From positions 26,057 to 90,056 of the forward strand of contig NZ_SDKM01000023.1 of the NCBI RefSeq assembly GCF_004519545.1: DNA of 64,000 bases, in the 5' to 3' direction. Below the pieces are notes generated by a model that had not been told where the DNA came from, did no database searches, and was given only the letters and a program-made list of their open reading frames with translations. Both the position numbers and the translations under genes were made by a program. This DNA is from Nocardioides guangzhouensis (GTDB lineage Bacteria > Actinomycetota > Actinomycetes > Propionibacteriales > Nocardioidaceae). Below are positions 40,117-49,621 of the stretch, piece after piece (within the stretch, counting starts at the first letter, position 1; each line of letters starts with the position of its first letter).

Positions 40117-41355
40117 TCAGTCGAGATTCGCCGCGATCTCCGCCAGTGACACGGATTCGTCGCTCAGGTCGCCGGTCACTCGGTTCGCGCCGACGATCTT
40201 CTTGATCGCCGGCATCGCGTCCCAGTCGTTGGCGTGCATTCCGGCCAGGACCCGTCCCTCCCGTAGCCAGAACGCTGTGAAGGCGCCGCGTTCCGGGTTC
40301 CCACGGAGTACCACGCGGTCGTAGCCGTCGGGCCCGATGTTGCCGAGGTATTCCATTCCAAGGTCGTACTGGTCGGAGTAGAAGTACGGCAGCCGTTCGT
40401 AGGCCACCGATTTGCCCAGCATGTTCTGTGCCGCGACGACGCCCTGTTCGATCGCGTTGTCCCAGTGCTCCACGCGCAGGTGGCGGCCGAGCCGTGGGTG
40501 GTAGGCGTTCGCTAGGTCGCCGGCCGCGAAGATGTCGGGGTGGGAGGTGCGCAGCTGGGCGTCGACAACGATGCCGTTGTCGGTTCGCAGCCCGGCGGCT
40601 TGACCGAGGGCGACCTCGGGCACCGCACCGATCCCGACCAGGATCAAGTCGGCCTCGACCGTGGACCCGTCCGACAGTCCCACGCAAGCGCGGCCGTCGT
40701 CGCCCTCGATGGAGGAGACGACTGCGTTGACCCGGATGTCGACGCCGTGTGCGGTGTGGAGCGCGGTGAAGATCTGCGCGACCTCGGGTCCCAGGACGTG
40801 TCCCAGCGGCATGTCGAGGGCTTCCAAGACGGTCACGTGTGCGCCCGCGTTGCGCGCTGCCGCGGCTACTTCCAGACCGATCCAGCCACCCCCGACGATC
40901 ACCAGCCGACGGCCGGGCCGCAGGAACGACCTGATGCGGTCGGAGTCCTCGACCGTGCGCAGGTAGGTGACAGGGGCCTCGCTGCGGTCGGCAATTGGCA
41001 GGCGTCGCGGTTGCGCGCCGGTTGCGAGCAACAGTTTGTCGTAACCCTGCTGTTGGCCCCAGGCGGTGACGGTCCGGGCGCCCGGATCGATCGAGGTCAC
41101 CCGGGTACCTAGTCGGATGTCGACGTCGTGCCCGCGGTACCACTCGAGGGGATGAACAACCGCGGCCTCGAGGTCGTCGGTGCCCATCAGGTAGCCCTTG
41201 GACAGTGGCGGGCGCTCATACGGAGGGTGTGTCTCCGCCCCGTAGAGCACGATATGTCCGTCGAAGCCGCTCTCCCGGAGCTCCTGAACGGCCTTGCCGG
41301 CAGCCAGCCCGGCACCGACGATCACAAGACTCTGTCCGGCGGTCACGTTCGACAC
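40117..41355 (-). CDS. NAD(P)H-dependent ferredoxin/rubredoxin-reductase-type flavoprotein
   Basis: 412 residues. FAD motif VIVGAGLAAGKAVQEL, the family's PPYERPPLSKGYL, NAD motif VIVGGGWIGLEVAAAAR, FAD segment HPDIFAAGDLAN, and a C-terminal reductase_C domain with YFYSDQYDLGMEYLG. This family reduces ferredoxins for P450s or dioxygenases. No ferredoxin gene adjoins, so the partner is elsewhere. GTG start at 41355, overlapping folE by 13 nt: DoxX, FolE and this protein form one operon. Confidence 0.9.
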   Translation of the reverse strand: MSNVTAGQSLVIVGAGLAAGKAVQELRESGFDGHIVLYGAETHPPYERPPLSKGYLMGTDDLEAAVVHPLEWYRGHDVDIRLGTRVTSIDPGARTVTAWGQQQGYDKLLLATGAQPRRLPIADRSEAPVTYLRTVEDSDRIRSFLRPGRRLVIVGGGWIGLEVAAAARNAGAHVTVLEALDMPLGHVLGPEVAQIFTALHTAHGVDIRVNAVVSSIEGDDGRACVGLSDGSTVEADLILVGIGAVPEVALGQAAGLRTDNGIVVDAQLRTSHPDIFAAGDLANAYHPRLGRHLRVEHWDNAIEQGVVAAQNMLGKSVAYERLPYFYSDQYDLGMEYLGNIGPDGYDRVVLRGNPERGAFTAFWLREGRVLAGMHANDWDAMPAIKKIVGANRVTGDLSDESVSLAEIAANLD

Positions 41356-42005
41356 GCCTGTCGGCGGCTGTGGGCCAGTGCGAGGAACTCGGCGCGTGAG
41401 GACGGGTCGGTGCGCAGCGTGCCCAAGAGAGCGGAGGTGACCGTACGGGCTCCCGCGGCGCGGACGCCGCGCAAGCTCATGCAGGTGTGTTCGGCTTCGA
41501 TCACGACACCGACACCGCGTGGTGCAAGGTGGCGTTCGAGGTGCTCGGCGATCTGCTGGGTGAGTCGCTCTTGTGTCTGGCCGCGGTGACTGTAGAAGTC
41601 GACCAGGCGCGCGAACTTCGACAGGCCGAGGATCCGGTCTGCGGGAAGGTAACCCAGGTGTGCTACGCCGACGAACGGCAGCATGTGGTGTTCACAAACC
41701 GACCGGACGGGGATGTCCTCTACCAAGACCAGTTCGTCGTAGCCCTCGACGTTGGCGAAGCTGGTGAATTCGAAGCTTCCGGGGGTGAGCATCTCAGCGT
41801 AGGCCCGGACCATCCTTCGCGGCGTCTCGATCATGCCGTCGGAATCGACCGGTTGACCGAGCGCGGCGAGGAGGTCTGCAGCCGCGGCCTCGGCTGCGAC
41901 GAGGTTCACGGGAGCCGGCTCGGGTGCTACGGCGGCCCGCCAGGGCAGCAGGGTGGCTGAGGAACGCGGGGCCGGCGCCTCTTCCAGCGCTTGCCGGTGG
42001 GTCAT
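41343..42005 (-). CDS. folE: GTP cyclohydrolase I
   Basis: 220 residues. Zinc ligands Cys104, His107 and Cys175 are present (VCEHHMLPF and EHTCMSLRG). Other signatures are GLSKFARLVDFYS and SQRGQTQERLT-like HRGQTQERLT. It converts GTP to dihydroneopterin triphosphate, first step to folate or tetrahydrobiopterin. The ATG overlaps the DoxX stop (TGATG). The genome probably has a housekeeping copy with folP/folB, so this could be an island-specific paralogue. Confidence 0.94.
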   Translation of the reverse strand: MTHRQALEEAPAPRSSATLLPWRAAVAPEPAPVNLVAAEAAAADLLAALGQPVDSDGMIETPRRMVRAYAEMLTPGSFEFTSFANVEGYDELVLVEDIPVRSVCEHHMLPFVGVAHLGYLPADRILGLSKFARLVDFYSHRGQTQERLTQQIAEHLERHLAPRGVGVVIEAEHTCMSLRGVRAAGARTVTSALLGTLRTDPSSRAEFLALAHSRRQACRT

Positions 42006-42457
42006 CACGTGTCGCTGTTCGCAGCGGCGTGCGAGGCGGATGCGCGGCCAGGTGATGCCAGCCTTGCCAACGCAAGGGCGGCCACCAGCAGACCGAAGTC
42101 GCGGAGGGCGATGTCGTAGTAGTCACCGATGCTGACGAGGTTGACGATGATGCCCAGCAACCACGCGGCCACAACGTAGGCGCCGATGCTAGGACGCACG
42201 GCGACCAGGAGGCCGGCCAGGATCTCGACCACGCCGACCGCCAACATGGCCTGATGTGCCGTCCCGGGGACGAGGTCGTTGATCCACGGAGCCAGGTACT
42301 GCTCCCAGTCGGTCAGGAGACCGAAGAACTTGTCCAGGCCGAACGCGATGGGGGCGACCGTGAAGACGGTGCGTAGCAGCAGGAACGCCTGATGGGCGCC
42401 GGGCGCGGTTGCCTCGGAATGGGCGTCGCGTGTTGAGAGGAAGCGAATCGCGGACAC
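42005..42457 (-). CDS. DoxX-like membrane protein
   Basis: 150 residues, four helices. Typical start RTVFTVAPIAFGLDKFFGLL and end DIALRDFGLLVAALALARL. DoxX proteins are small quinone-interacting or redox-stress membrane proteins in actinobacteria. GTG 42457 follows GGAGGG. It heads the operon with folE and the flavoprotein. Its C-terminal part survives as a fragment at 5775-5903. Confidence 0.85.
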   Translation of the reverse strand: MSAIRFLSTRDAHSEATAPGAHQAFLLLRTVFTVAPIAFGLDKFFGLLTDWEQYLAPWINDLVPGTAHQAMLAVGVVEILAGLLVAVRPSIGAYVVAAWLLGIIVNLVSIGDYYDIALRDFGLLVAALALARLASPGRASASHAAANSDT

Positions 42458-42552
42458 AGGACCCTCCGTTTTCTAAAAGAGACGTATCCAAACGTTAGAG
42501 GGGCGGTGTGCGGCGATGACAGGTCAGGGACCGGCCGACATCGCACGCCGTC

Positions 42553-42571
42553 GTTGCCGGAGACCGGCAAC
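42553..42571. repeat. 19-bp palindrome, copy 3
   Basis: GTTGCCGGAGACCGGCAAC, a perfect palindrome around AGA. It lies 95 bp upstream of the doxX start. Confidence 0.7.
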
Positions 42572-42655
42572 GCGACGCCCGCCGCGCGCGAGCGGAGTGG
42601 TTTGCCGGCACGTGTTCGAGGATCGATCCCAAGTGTGTTCGCAAAGGGGGGTGAA

Positions 42656-42674
42656 TCTGCCGACGTTCGGCAAC
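42656..42674. repeat. 19-bp palindrome, copy 4
   Basis: TCTGCCGACGTTCGGCAAC, 136 bp upstream of the DUF488 start. Copies 3 and 4 thus divide the divergent doxX/DUF488 region. Confidence 0.65.
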
Positions 42675-42810
42675 GACGGGCGACGCTTCCCGACCCATGA
42701 TGCACGCTGTTTCCTCCACCGAGATCCGACATGATCACTCGTAGTCGGGACCCTGGGGTCCGATGTGTTCCGACGCGATGTCTGGACCTGTCGAGCAATG
42801 GAGGCGAATC

Positions 42811-43173
42811 GTGGAACCGGCACGTGACGTGCGGATGCGGAGGATCTACGACAACCCTGAGGTCGACGACGGCATCCGGGTTCTGGTCGACCGAAGGTGG
42901 CCACGGGGAGTAAGCAAAGACCGGGCAGGCCTGGACGAGTGGTGCCCCGCCGTGGCCCCCTCGGACGCGCTGCGCAAGTGGTACGGACACGCCCCAGCCA
43001 AGTTCGAGGAGTTTGGGTCCCGGTATCGCCAAGAGCTCGAGGACCCCGAACGCGCCGCGGCCCTGCGACACCTGCGTGACATGACTTCACACGATCGCCT
43101 GACTTTGCTCACTGCGACACGGAGGGTCGAGCTAAGCCAAGCGGCAATACTGGTGGACCTGCTGCGCGCCTGA
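42811..43173 (+). CDS. DUF488-family protein
   Basis: 120 residues. Family landmarks: RRIYDNPEVDDGIRVLVDRR, WPRGVSK, LRKWYGHAPAKFEEF and RYRQEL. DUF488 proteins are common small stress-associated proteins without a settled activity. GTG 42811 with ATGGAGG upstream is preferred to earlier in-frame codons. Confidence 0.88.
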   Translation: MEPARDVRMRRIYDNPEVDDGIRVLVDRRWPRGVSKDRAGLDEWCPAVAPSDALRKWYGHAPAKFEEFGSRYRQELEDPERAAALRHLRDMTSHDRLTLLTATRRVELSQAAILVDLLRA

Positions 43174-43333
43174 CCGGCTTCGACATCGAGGCACTGGAAA
43201 GGAGTCCATCTGACTCGGCTCAGGAGAGGCCGGCGGGGGATCGCAACGAAACTCGCGCGAACGATGGCTGATCCTAAGTTGCGGGTCCTCGGCATGGTGG
43301 CGTCTAGTGGGCCACGGAAGGTGAGGGGACGGG

Positions 43334-44605
43334 ATGCGCGTGACCGAACAAGACGGACCGATCAGCGGCCCGCAAGCCGGAACCAACGTCGAACCTCCGG
43401 CCGGCGACGAGTCCTGGCTGCTTCGGGCTGCCGAGCAGGCCAGTAACGATGCCGGCGGGGTCTCGGGCGAGTTCCTCGGAGATTACCTGCCGATGCTCGC
43501 TGCCGCGGCCACGCTCGGCCAGTTCCCAGTCCGGGCGCAGATTGAAGCCGTACGCGTCCAGGGCCGCCGCGCGTCCGAACAAGGAGTCTCGGTGGGTCAA
43601 GGAATCGACCTCTACCTGTCGGCAGCCCGACGGGTATGGAGCGAGCTCCCCGCAATCATCCGAGAACGCGACAACAAGGCAGTGCGGGCAGCAGCCTCGG
43701 CAGTCCTGCAGGTCGTGGACGACGCGGTTGCGTCCTTTGCGGAAGGTCATGCCGAAGCGGGCCGTGAGATGGTCCGGCGCGAGGAAACCCTCCGGCGAGA
43801 GCTGGTAGAGGATCTGCTGCGGGGCGACGCGCATCTGAGTGAGCTCGTGGGGCGGGCTGAGCCCTTTGGACTGGATCTGACTCGCGCACATCAGGTCGCG
43901 CTTGCTCAACCGGGACAGCGGCTGTCCTCGATCGCGGCCGCCACGAGCGCTCTTGAGCGGGTGGTGCTGGATCGATTTGGCGATCGGGATGTCCTCGTAG
44001 CGACGAAGGACGGTCTGGTGGTGGTCCTGGCTCTCGCGGCGGCGACCGGGGCGCCGGGGACCTCCGACGGCCTGGGCACAACGGGTGACCTCGGCAAGCT
44101 TGTCTATCGTGAACTCAGCCGACTGAAGCGCGGTTCGCCTTGGCGAGTAGCGGTGGGACGAGCCCATCCCGGCGCGTACGGGATTGCCCGCTCATACGAA
44201 GAGGCGCGTGAGGGCCTGACCATGGCGATGCGGATGCAACTGGACACGCCCATCGTCGAAACCAGGGATCTGTTGACGTATCGGGTGCTCTCCCGGGATC
44301 AGCCGGCACTCGTTGACCTCGTGGAGTCCGTCCTCCACCCGCTCCACCAGGCACGTGGCGGGGCCGAACCACTCGTGGCGACCCTGGCAACTTACTTTGA
44401 CTGTGGCTGCGTCGCGACCACAGCGGCGGCCCGCCTCCATCTCTCGGTGCGCGCGGTGACCTATCGACTCGACCGGGTCAAGACCCTGACCGGGTTTGAT
44501 CCGATGGATCCGGCGCATAGGTTCACTCTGCACGCAGCCGTGCTCGGAGCGAAGCTGCTCGGGTGGCCAGAGCGTTCCTCCTCGAGCCCGAGTGCCGGTC
44601 CGTAG
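43334..44605 (+). CDS. PucR-family transcriptional regulator
   Basis: 423 residues. An N-terminal helical sensor is followed by a degenerate GGDEF-like middle (about 190-310, including RVAVGRAHPGAYGIARSYEE). The C-terminal PucR helix-turn-helix includes TYFDCGCVATTAAARLHLSV and AVTYRLDRVKTLTGFDP. PucR-type regulators respond to nitrogen or carbon sources. ATG 43334 with GGGGACGG upstream. The target is not evident; monocistronic. Confidence 0.88.
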   Translation: MRVTEQDGPISGPQAGTNVEPPAGDESWLLRAAEQASNDAGGVSGEFLGDYLPMLAAAATLGQFPVRAQIEAVRVQGRRASEQGVSVGQGIDLYLSAARRVWSELPAIIRERDNKAVRAAASAVLQVVDDAVASFAEGHAEAGREMVRREETLRRELVEDLLRGDAHLSELVGRAEPFGLDLTRAHQVALAQPGQRLSSIAAATSALERVVLDRFGDRDVLVATKDGLVVVLALAAATGAPGTSDGLGTTGDLGKLVYRELSRLKRGSPWRVAVGRAHPGAYGIARSYEEAREGLTMAMRMQLDTPIVETRDLLTYRVLSRDQPALVDLVESVLHPLHQARGGAEPLVATLATYFDCGCVATTAAARLHLSVRAVTYRLDRVKTLTGFDPMDPAHRFTLHAAVLGAKLLGWPERSSSSPSAGP

Positions 44606-45528
44606 CGCCACTCCAGGCAGCTGGGTCCGCGGGCGGGGCGAGGGCGCGGCCCTGTCAACGGAGCCGCTAGGCCGTGCGGGCACCAGGAAAGGTTGCCGAT
44701 TACCGGCAACGATGGGGATCCGACCTGGCTTGTGCCGGGCACTGCCGAATGAGGCAGGGGCGAGCAATGTGGAGGCACTCGAAGGGAGTCTCCGATGAGA
44801 CCTGGGCGCGCTCCGGTAACCGACGCCACCGCCGGTATGAGGCATGCGCGCGCCGCAGGCCGTGCGGTATCTCACCGGCTTCAGCGGAGACTAGGGCCCT
44901 GTCCGCAAGTGAGGCAACCGGCGTCCACAGGGCTCTGGGCGCTGCGGCCCTGGCCGGGCACACTTGTCGACAGGCGGTGGCCGCGGTCGTCCCAGCCCGG
45001 GGCCCACCCGCGAGCTGGTGACATGACCTTGAAGTTCGCCCGCTCGGCGCCGCCCCGTCGGACCGTGCCGCTGTACCTGCGCCAGAACGGACGCCCCGGT
45101 GACGGCGGACACCCCACCAGAGTCGGACTCGCCGTAACACCCAAGAGGACCTGGGGCCGCACCGTCGTGCTGATCCTCTCCACCGACAACAAGCTGATTG
45201 GGCTAGGCGTAGGACGGGCGCCGCGCGCCGCGCGCCGACGAACTGCCAGCCGAGGGGTTCACCACGCTCACCTAGGTCTCCACCGGGGGCGTTCCAGGTC
45301 GGTGCGTCGACGTTGCCGTTCATCTGCAACGTCTACGGCTCGCGTAAGGCGCCAGTGCTCGAGGCGGACCACGGTGGGCTGGGTCGCTTGCTGGAGTAGG
45401 CCACCAGCCTGCCGCTCGCCGCGACACGGCTTCCACTCGATCGCGGAGATCCGCTCGGAGTCGCCCGCGCTCGACCTGCGCCACCCGGCAGCCGTCCGCT
45501 CCATCGCGGCAGTTGAGGAACGAAGCCC
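44606..45528. other. No intact gene; one palindrome copy
   Basis: Frames are fragmentary. The 19-bp palindrome copy is at 44692. The pieces around 45025-45210 and 45310-45500 have coding-like composition but no recognisable protein, and are likely remnants. Confidence 0.4.
44692..44710. repeat. 19-bp palindrome, copy 5
   Basis: GTTGCCGATTACCGGCAAC, both arms perfect. No intact gene starts within 800 bp downstream, so its target may have decayed. Confidence 0.65.
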
Positions 45529-45942
45529 ATGAACCGGGCTTGTCGAGTGACGTCTTCGGTGATCTTCGTGTCACGACTCCAGCGTTCGGTGGAGTACTAC
45601 CGTGACGTCTTCTCTTGCGAGGTGGCTATCCACGATGGCGATGCCGCGCTGTTGCTCGCCCCCGGAGGCTTTCAGATTTATCTGATCGGACGGGGAGCTC
45701 GGACCCCACACCCCTCGGCCGGCATTGGTTTGCAGTTCCTGATCTGGACTGTCCGCACCGCAGCCGAATTGGAGGAGGTGGAAGCGGCCATCGAAGAATG
45801 CGGCGGCCGCACCGATAGCTATGTGAGCGGTGGTGTCACCTTCGTCGCAAGCCGCGACCCGGATGGGATCCGGGTATTGGTTGCACACCCCAGTCCCGAG
45901 ACGCTCCCTCGATCCGTTGTGGGTGCGCGGCTCTACAACTGA
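45529..45942 (+). CDS. Glyoxalase/VOC-superfamily protein
   Basis: 137 residues with the two beta-alpha-beta repeats of the VOC fold: VTSSVIFVSRLQRSVEYYRD and FVASRDPDGIRVLVAHPS. The metal-binding His/Glu set of glyoxalase I is incomplete, so a binding or other VOC role is likely. ATG 45529; weak ribosome site. Confidence 0.75.
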   Translation: MNRACRVTSSVIFVSRLQRSVEYYRDVFSCEVAIHDGDAALLLAPGGFQIYLIGRGARTPHPSAGIGLQFLIWTVRTAAELEEVEAAIEECGGRTDSYVSGGVTFVASRDPDGIRVLVAHPSPETLPRSVVGARLYN

Positions 45943-46230
45943 GCCCGCTGGCGGTGGGCCCGTCTGCGCAATTGCGCGTGCGGATACGCGCGTTCAAAGC
46001 CCACTTGATCCAGGGCGTCGGCCAGCCCCACGCTCGCTCGCTGCCTTTCCGCGGGCCTGCGGAAGCTACGCCATCCTGGTGCCGCCCGGTCGTGGTCACG
46101 GCAGTCCCTCCTTGGGTCGACGCCACGCGTCCAAGGTCGGTGCCTTGCGGTCACCGGCCAGGGGGACCGGAGATGTCTGCGGTCGGCACCTCGCTCGGCC
46201 CGATCGGAGCGCGCGGCCCGTGAGGCGTTG

Positions 46231-46249
46231 CTTGCCGGAGCCCGGCAGT
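46231..46249. repeat. 19-bp palindrome, copy 6
   Basis: CTTGCCGGAGCCCGGCAGT, 163 bp upstream of the slipin start, the same distance as at the 36015 and 47826 genes. Confidence 0.55.
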
Positions 46250-46412
46250 CCCCGGCGCATAAGAGTCGCCGACGAATGACATGGGTCGCCGCCGCCTTGG
46301 ATCGGAATACTTGCGACCACAGGCCCGTCTGGAGGCATGAGAGTCCGCACCGACGCGGGCGGACATACGACTCCACCCGGCCGCGACGCAGGCGAGCGGA
46401 ACGGAGAGCGGA

Positions 46413-47339
46413 ATGAACTTCTGGGTCCTAACAATGGGCACCGTTGCGGTACTGGCGATCGCCTCTCTCGCGGCCAGCGTGCGAATCGTCAAGCAGTACG
46501 AGCGAGGCGTCGTCTACCGGTTCGGTCGGGTGCGTCCCGAAATACTCCGCCCCGGTCTGACCTTCCTGGTCCCCGGGGTCGACCGGCTTGAGAAGGTCAA
46601 CATGCAGATCATCACCCTGCCCGTCCCCGCTCAGGACGGGATCACCCGCGACAACATCACCGTTCGCGTGGATGCCGTGGTCTACTTCAGCGTGCTGGAT
46701 GCCCGTCGTGCAGCGGTGGACGTCCAGGACTACCTGGCCGCCATTGGGCAAGTCGCGCAAACCTCCCTTAGGTCGATCATTGGCAAGAGCGACCTCGACG
46801 ACCTCCTCTGTGATCGTGAACAGCTCAACCAGGGGATGAGCCTCATGCTCGACAGCCCGGCTCTGGACTGGGGCGTCCACATTGAACGAGTGGAAATCAA
46901 GGACGTGTCGCTACCCGACGCGATGAAACGGTCGATGTCCCGTCAAGCAGAGGCCGAACGCGAACGGCGCGCGCGGATTATCACCGCGGACGGCGAGCTG
47001 CAAGCCTCGCAGAAACTCGCCGAAGCCGCAGAAGTGATGACCGAGCACCCCGCAGCTTTGCAACTACGGCTCCTCCAGACAGTGGTCGAGGTGGCAGCCG
47101 AACGCAACTCCACCTTGGTGCTTCCCTTCCCCGTAGAGCTCCTGCGCTTTCTGGAAGGCAGAACACCAGCCATCCCCCCGCCGCTCGCACCAGAACCCCG
47201 GCAGTCCTCGTCTGACCAAACCGCCCAGGACCCGAGCAGTCCGCCAGCGCTTCCAGAGCGCGTGACCCGGCCGCCCGAATCGTTCGTGACGGCAAGCCCC
47301 GGCTCATCGCTGGGCTTCATGCCAGGACAGTGCGGATGA
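46413..47339 (+). CDS. Slipin / SPFH (band 7) membrane protein
   Basis: 308 residues. One N-terminal helix (5-25) is followed by the SPFH domain: VKQYERGVVYRFGRVRP, GLTFLVPGVDRLEKVNMQII and QAEAERERRARIITADGELQ. A Pro-rich tail of about 60 follows. Slipins scaffold membrane microdomains, often with a NfeD protease partner; none is adjacent. Start ATG with GGAG at 46400. Confidence 0.92.
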   Translation: MNFWVLTMGTVAVLAIASLAASVRIVKQYERGVVYRFGRVRPEILRPGLTFLVPGVDRLEKVNMQIITLPVPAQDGITRDNITVRVDAVVYFSVLDARRAAVDVQDYLAAIGQVAQTSLRSIIGKSDLDDLLCDREQLNQGMSLMLDSPALDWGVHIERVEIKDVSLPDAMKRSMSRQAEAERERRARIITADGELQASQKLAEAAEVMTEHPAALQLRLLQTVVEVAAERNSTLVLPFPVELLRFLEGRTPAIPPPLAPEPRQSSSDQTAQDPSSPPALPERVTRPPESFVTASPGSSLGFMPGQCG

Positions 47340-47825
47340 GCTGCGCCGCCAAGCATCTCTCGGCCAAGGGCGCCGCAGCTTGATCGCGGGTTTGACGGGC
47401 AGCCGGGTCGCCTGCGCGGTTGCGAGCTCGCGGACCTTGGCTGGGCCGTGCGCCATGCGCCGTGCGGCGGCGCCTGGGTCCGGCCGCCGGGTGTGTCCCG
47501 AGGCCGCCGGCGACCTCAGGACACGCGGGCGTGTGTCGAAGCCCAGAAACCCTTGCAGGGTTCCCCCTCGGCACGGGAGCACCCGCCTTGGCATCGCGGG
47601 GCGTGAGGGTCGGGGTCGGGCATCAGCGCCGGCAAGAGCGTGAGGTTGCCGGGCACCGGCAGGAGCCATGCAACCAAGCTGGCCGATGGCGGCCAATGCC
47701 CGTCACGGTGGACCCAACGAGACTGAATGAACCGAGGCAAGCCGACAGCACCAAACGGTGCGAACCTTCCGATGTGTGCTCCCCCCCAAGCGGGCAGTGC
47801 CGACTGTCCGATAGGAGAGTTGCTG
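47340..47825. other. Intergenic region with one palindrome copy
   Basis: No plausible gene. Palindrome copy 7 is at 47645; the rest probably includes the leader of the 47826 gene. Confidence 0.4.
47645..47663. repeat. 19-bp palindrome, copy 7
   Basis: GTTGCCGGGCACCGGCAGG, 162 bp upstream of the small SFPASDPPANW gene. Confidence 0.55.
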
Positions 47826-48107
47826 ATGACCGCCCTACCCGTTCCTGGGGTCGCCGCCCGCCCGGACGTACCGCGGATCGCTGGCGTGTCCGCTGGCCAG
47901 TTGCCACCTGACGTTCAGAATGCGCCGATGAGGCCGGAAACCAGTGACACGCCCCGGTCGCCTGCGGGAGCGGAGCCAGACGTCGAGGCGCCCACCACCG
48001 GGGCGCCACCCGTGCCGGGGGCGGACGTACCCAGCCCGGACTGGGACATCGTCGACGAATGGGGTGCGCAGTCCTTCCCCGCGAGTGACCCACCAGCCAA
48101 CTGGTGA
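47826..48107 (+). CDS. Small acidic protein ending SFPASDPPANW
   Basis: 93 residues: a disordered Pro/Ala-rich chain ending WDIVDEWGAQSFPASDPPANW. The end matches the 81-residue protein at 1832-2077. ATG 47826 with AGGAGAG. The motif at the extreme C-terminus suggests recognition by a partner, e.g. a protease or a sequence-reader, but nothing is known. Palindrome copy 7 stands upstream. Confidence 0.75.
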   Translation: MTALPVPGVAARPDVPRIAGVSAGQLPPDVQNAPMRPETSDTPRSPAGAEPDVEAPTTGAPPVPGADVPSPDWDIVDEWGAQSFPASDPPANW

Positions 48108-48199
48108 CCGTCGCCTGAGTCTTGCCACACCGATCTATGCCACCGGGCTCTGCTCGTGACCCGTGCCCCAAGGAAGGCCTGACACCACGGCCGGCGACG

Positions 48200-48218
48200 T
48201 TGCTCCAGGTCGGCAACC
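48200..48218. repeat. 19-bp palindrome, copy 8 (imperfect)
   Basis: GTTGCTCCAGGTCGGCAAC; outer GTTGC/GCAAC arms kept, inner bases changed. It lies upstream of the dksA-like pseudogene. Confidence 0.45.
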
Positions 48219-48499
48219 ACGGACCCGATGTTGTGACCGACGGACGACCTAGTTGGCGCCACCGCCGGCAACCAGACTGGAGACACCAACCCAGGAGCGT
48301 CGTCGCCCTCCGCGCGGGTCGCCGAGGTGTCCTCGCAACCGACCGTCGACCCCGGCACCCCACGGATGGAGTCGAACCCATGAGAGACTCACCGACCACC
48401 GCGCCGCTGGCGCGCCGGCCCCTCCGCGCTTACGCAGTCGCGGGGGGTATGTTGCGGGTCCCACCGGCCCTGAGCGGTGGGACCCGCGTTCCCCACGAG

Positions 48500-48890
48500 T
48501 ACGGGGCGCCGAGAGCAGAACATCCACTGGCTCCATCATCCCTACCAAGGATTCGCGGTACGTCTCCGGCGAGCTCATCGAGGCCGCCCGCCAGCAGCTG
48601 CTTGAGCAGCGACGGGCTCCGCGTCCAGCAGCCGGCGCAACTCGAGACCGCCGCACCGCACCGGGCCGCCGACGTCGCGCGGGCCGAGATCCACCGGACC
48701 CTGCGAACGTCGGCGCAGACAGTGCTCGGCAACATCGGCACCGCTCTGGACGGCATCAGCAGTGGACAGTACGGACGCTGCTTGGAGTCCGGGGACGGGC
48801 TGTCGCCAAGCGGCTCAGCGCGCTTCCGATGGCCCCCCAGGCGGAGGTGCGTGCCAACGGGCGCAGGACATGCGTGTGCACCTGACGCCC
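48500..48890 (+). pseudogene. DksA/TraR-family pseudogene, frameshifted
   Basis: Parts in two frames follow the DksA/TraR pattern: VSGELIEAARQQLLEQRRA, then AEIHRTLRTSAQTVLGNIGT, then GISSGQYGRCLE, where the second Cys of the finger is changed to Ser, then KRLSALPMAPQ. At least two frameshifts (near 48610 and 48790) and lost Cys residues show decay. An intact relative is at 4862-5293. Confidence 0.7.
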
Positions 48891-49133
48891 GAGCCGAGCC
48901 AGAAGCCATGAGCGCCGACGAGACGCAGGAGTCGCTGGAAATCCTGGCCGCCGCGCGGCACGGCCGGCAGCGTTCAGGTAGTGATGCAGGTCGGCCAATG
49001 CTCCGACCGGTGAGATGGTTTGGAAAGCCATGACTTGCGTCCTTGATGAAGCGGAACGGCGCGCACGTCGCCGATGCAAGGCGCGCGAGAGAGTAGGCCG
49101 TCGGTGGCCGTGTTGATCTGGTGAGAACTGTCG

Positions 49134-49310
49134 TCAGAGACTGACGGGCGGGGCGCGGTCGACGCTGCGACGCAGGACGTCGAGGCCACGGATGCCGCGT
49201 GCTTCCTTGCTCAGCTCAAGAGCCAGGAGCGCGGCGCCGGAGATGACGTGCGGGGGCGTGTGTGAGGGCTCGGCCGACACTGCCACCGTCCCTAGCCACT
49301 GCCCGGTCAT
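49134..49310 (-). CDS. Conserved 58-residue protein, copy 2
   Basis: 58 residues; shares SGAALLAL-x-LS-x-EARGI-x-GLDVLRRSVDRAPP with the copy at 5402-5578. No ribosome site. TATGGT ends seven bases upstream of the ATG, again leaderless. The surrounding genes (dksA-like, aceE) are also duplicated in region 1, so the copies arose with a block duplication. Confidence 0.7.
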   Translation of the reverse strand: MTGQWLGTVAVSAEPSHTPPHVISGAALLALELSKEARGIRGLDVLRRSVDRAPPVSL

Positions 49311-49317
49311 GCCGGTG

Positions 49318-49345
49318 ACCATAGCAGCGGCTGGGAAGGGCGCAA
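49318..49345 (-). promoter_or_regulatory. Leaderless promoter of the 58-residue gene, copy 2
   Basis: On the minus strand: TTGCGC (49345-49340), 16 bp, TATGGT (49323-49318), then 7 bp to the ATG. The hexamer is identical to that of copy 1, while flanking DNA differs. Confidence 0.6.
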
Positions 49346-49621
49346 GGGGTTCCGGCATGCGGGTTGTGAAGCCCAGCGTTGTCTGCTGAGCCCGCCGCTC
49401 CGGGCGCCACAGGCGCATAGACCGGTCGCCTTCGCCCTGCTCGCCCGGGTGGCCGTTCATCCGGTCGGTGCGCCAGTCCAACAACGGCCTCCGCCATCAG
49501 ATCGAGCGTGACCGGGCGGCACGATCCACGCGGTGGGACGAGTTCTCAGGGATCGCGACAGCTTCTGGCACCGCAGCCCTGCTGCCACGCCCACCTCCTT
49601 CGCAGGTGCGCAGGGGTCTTC

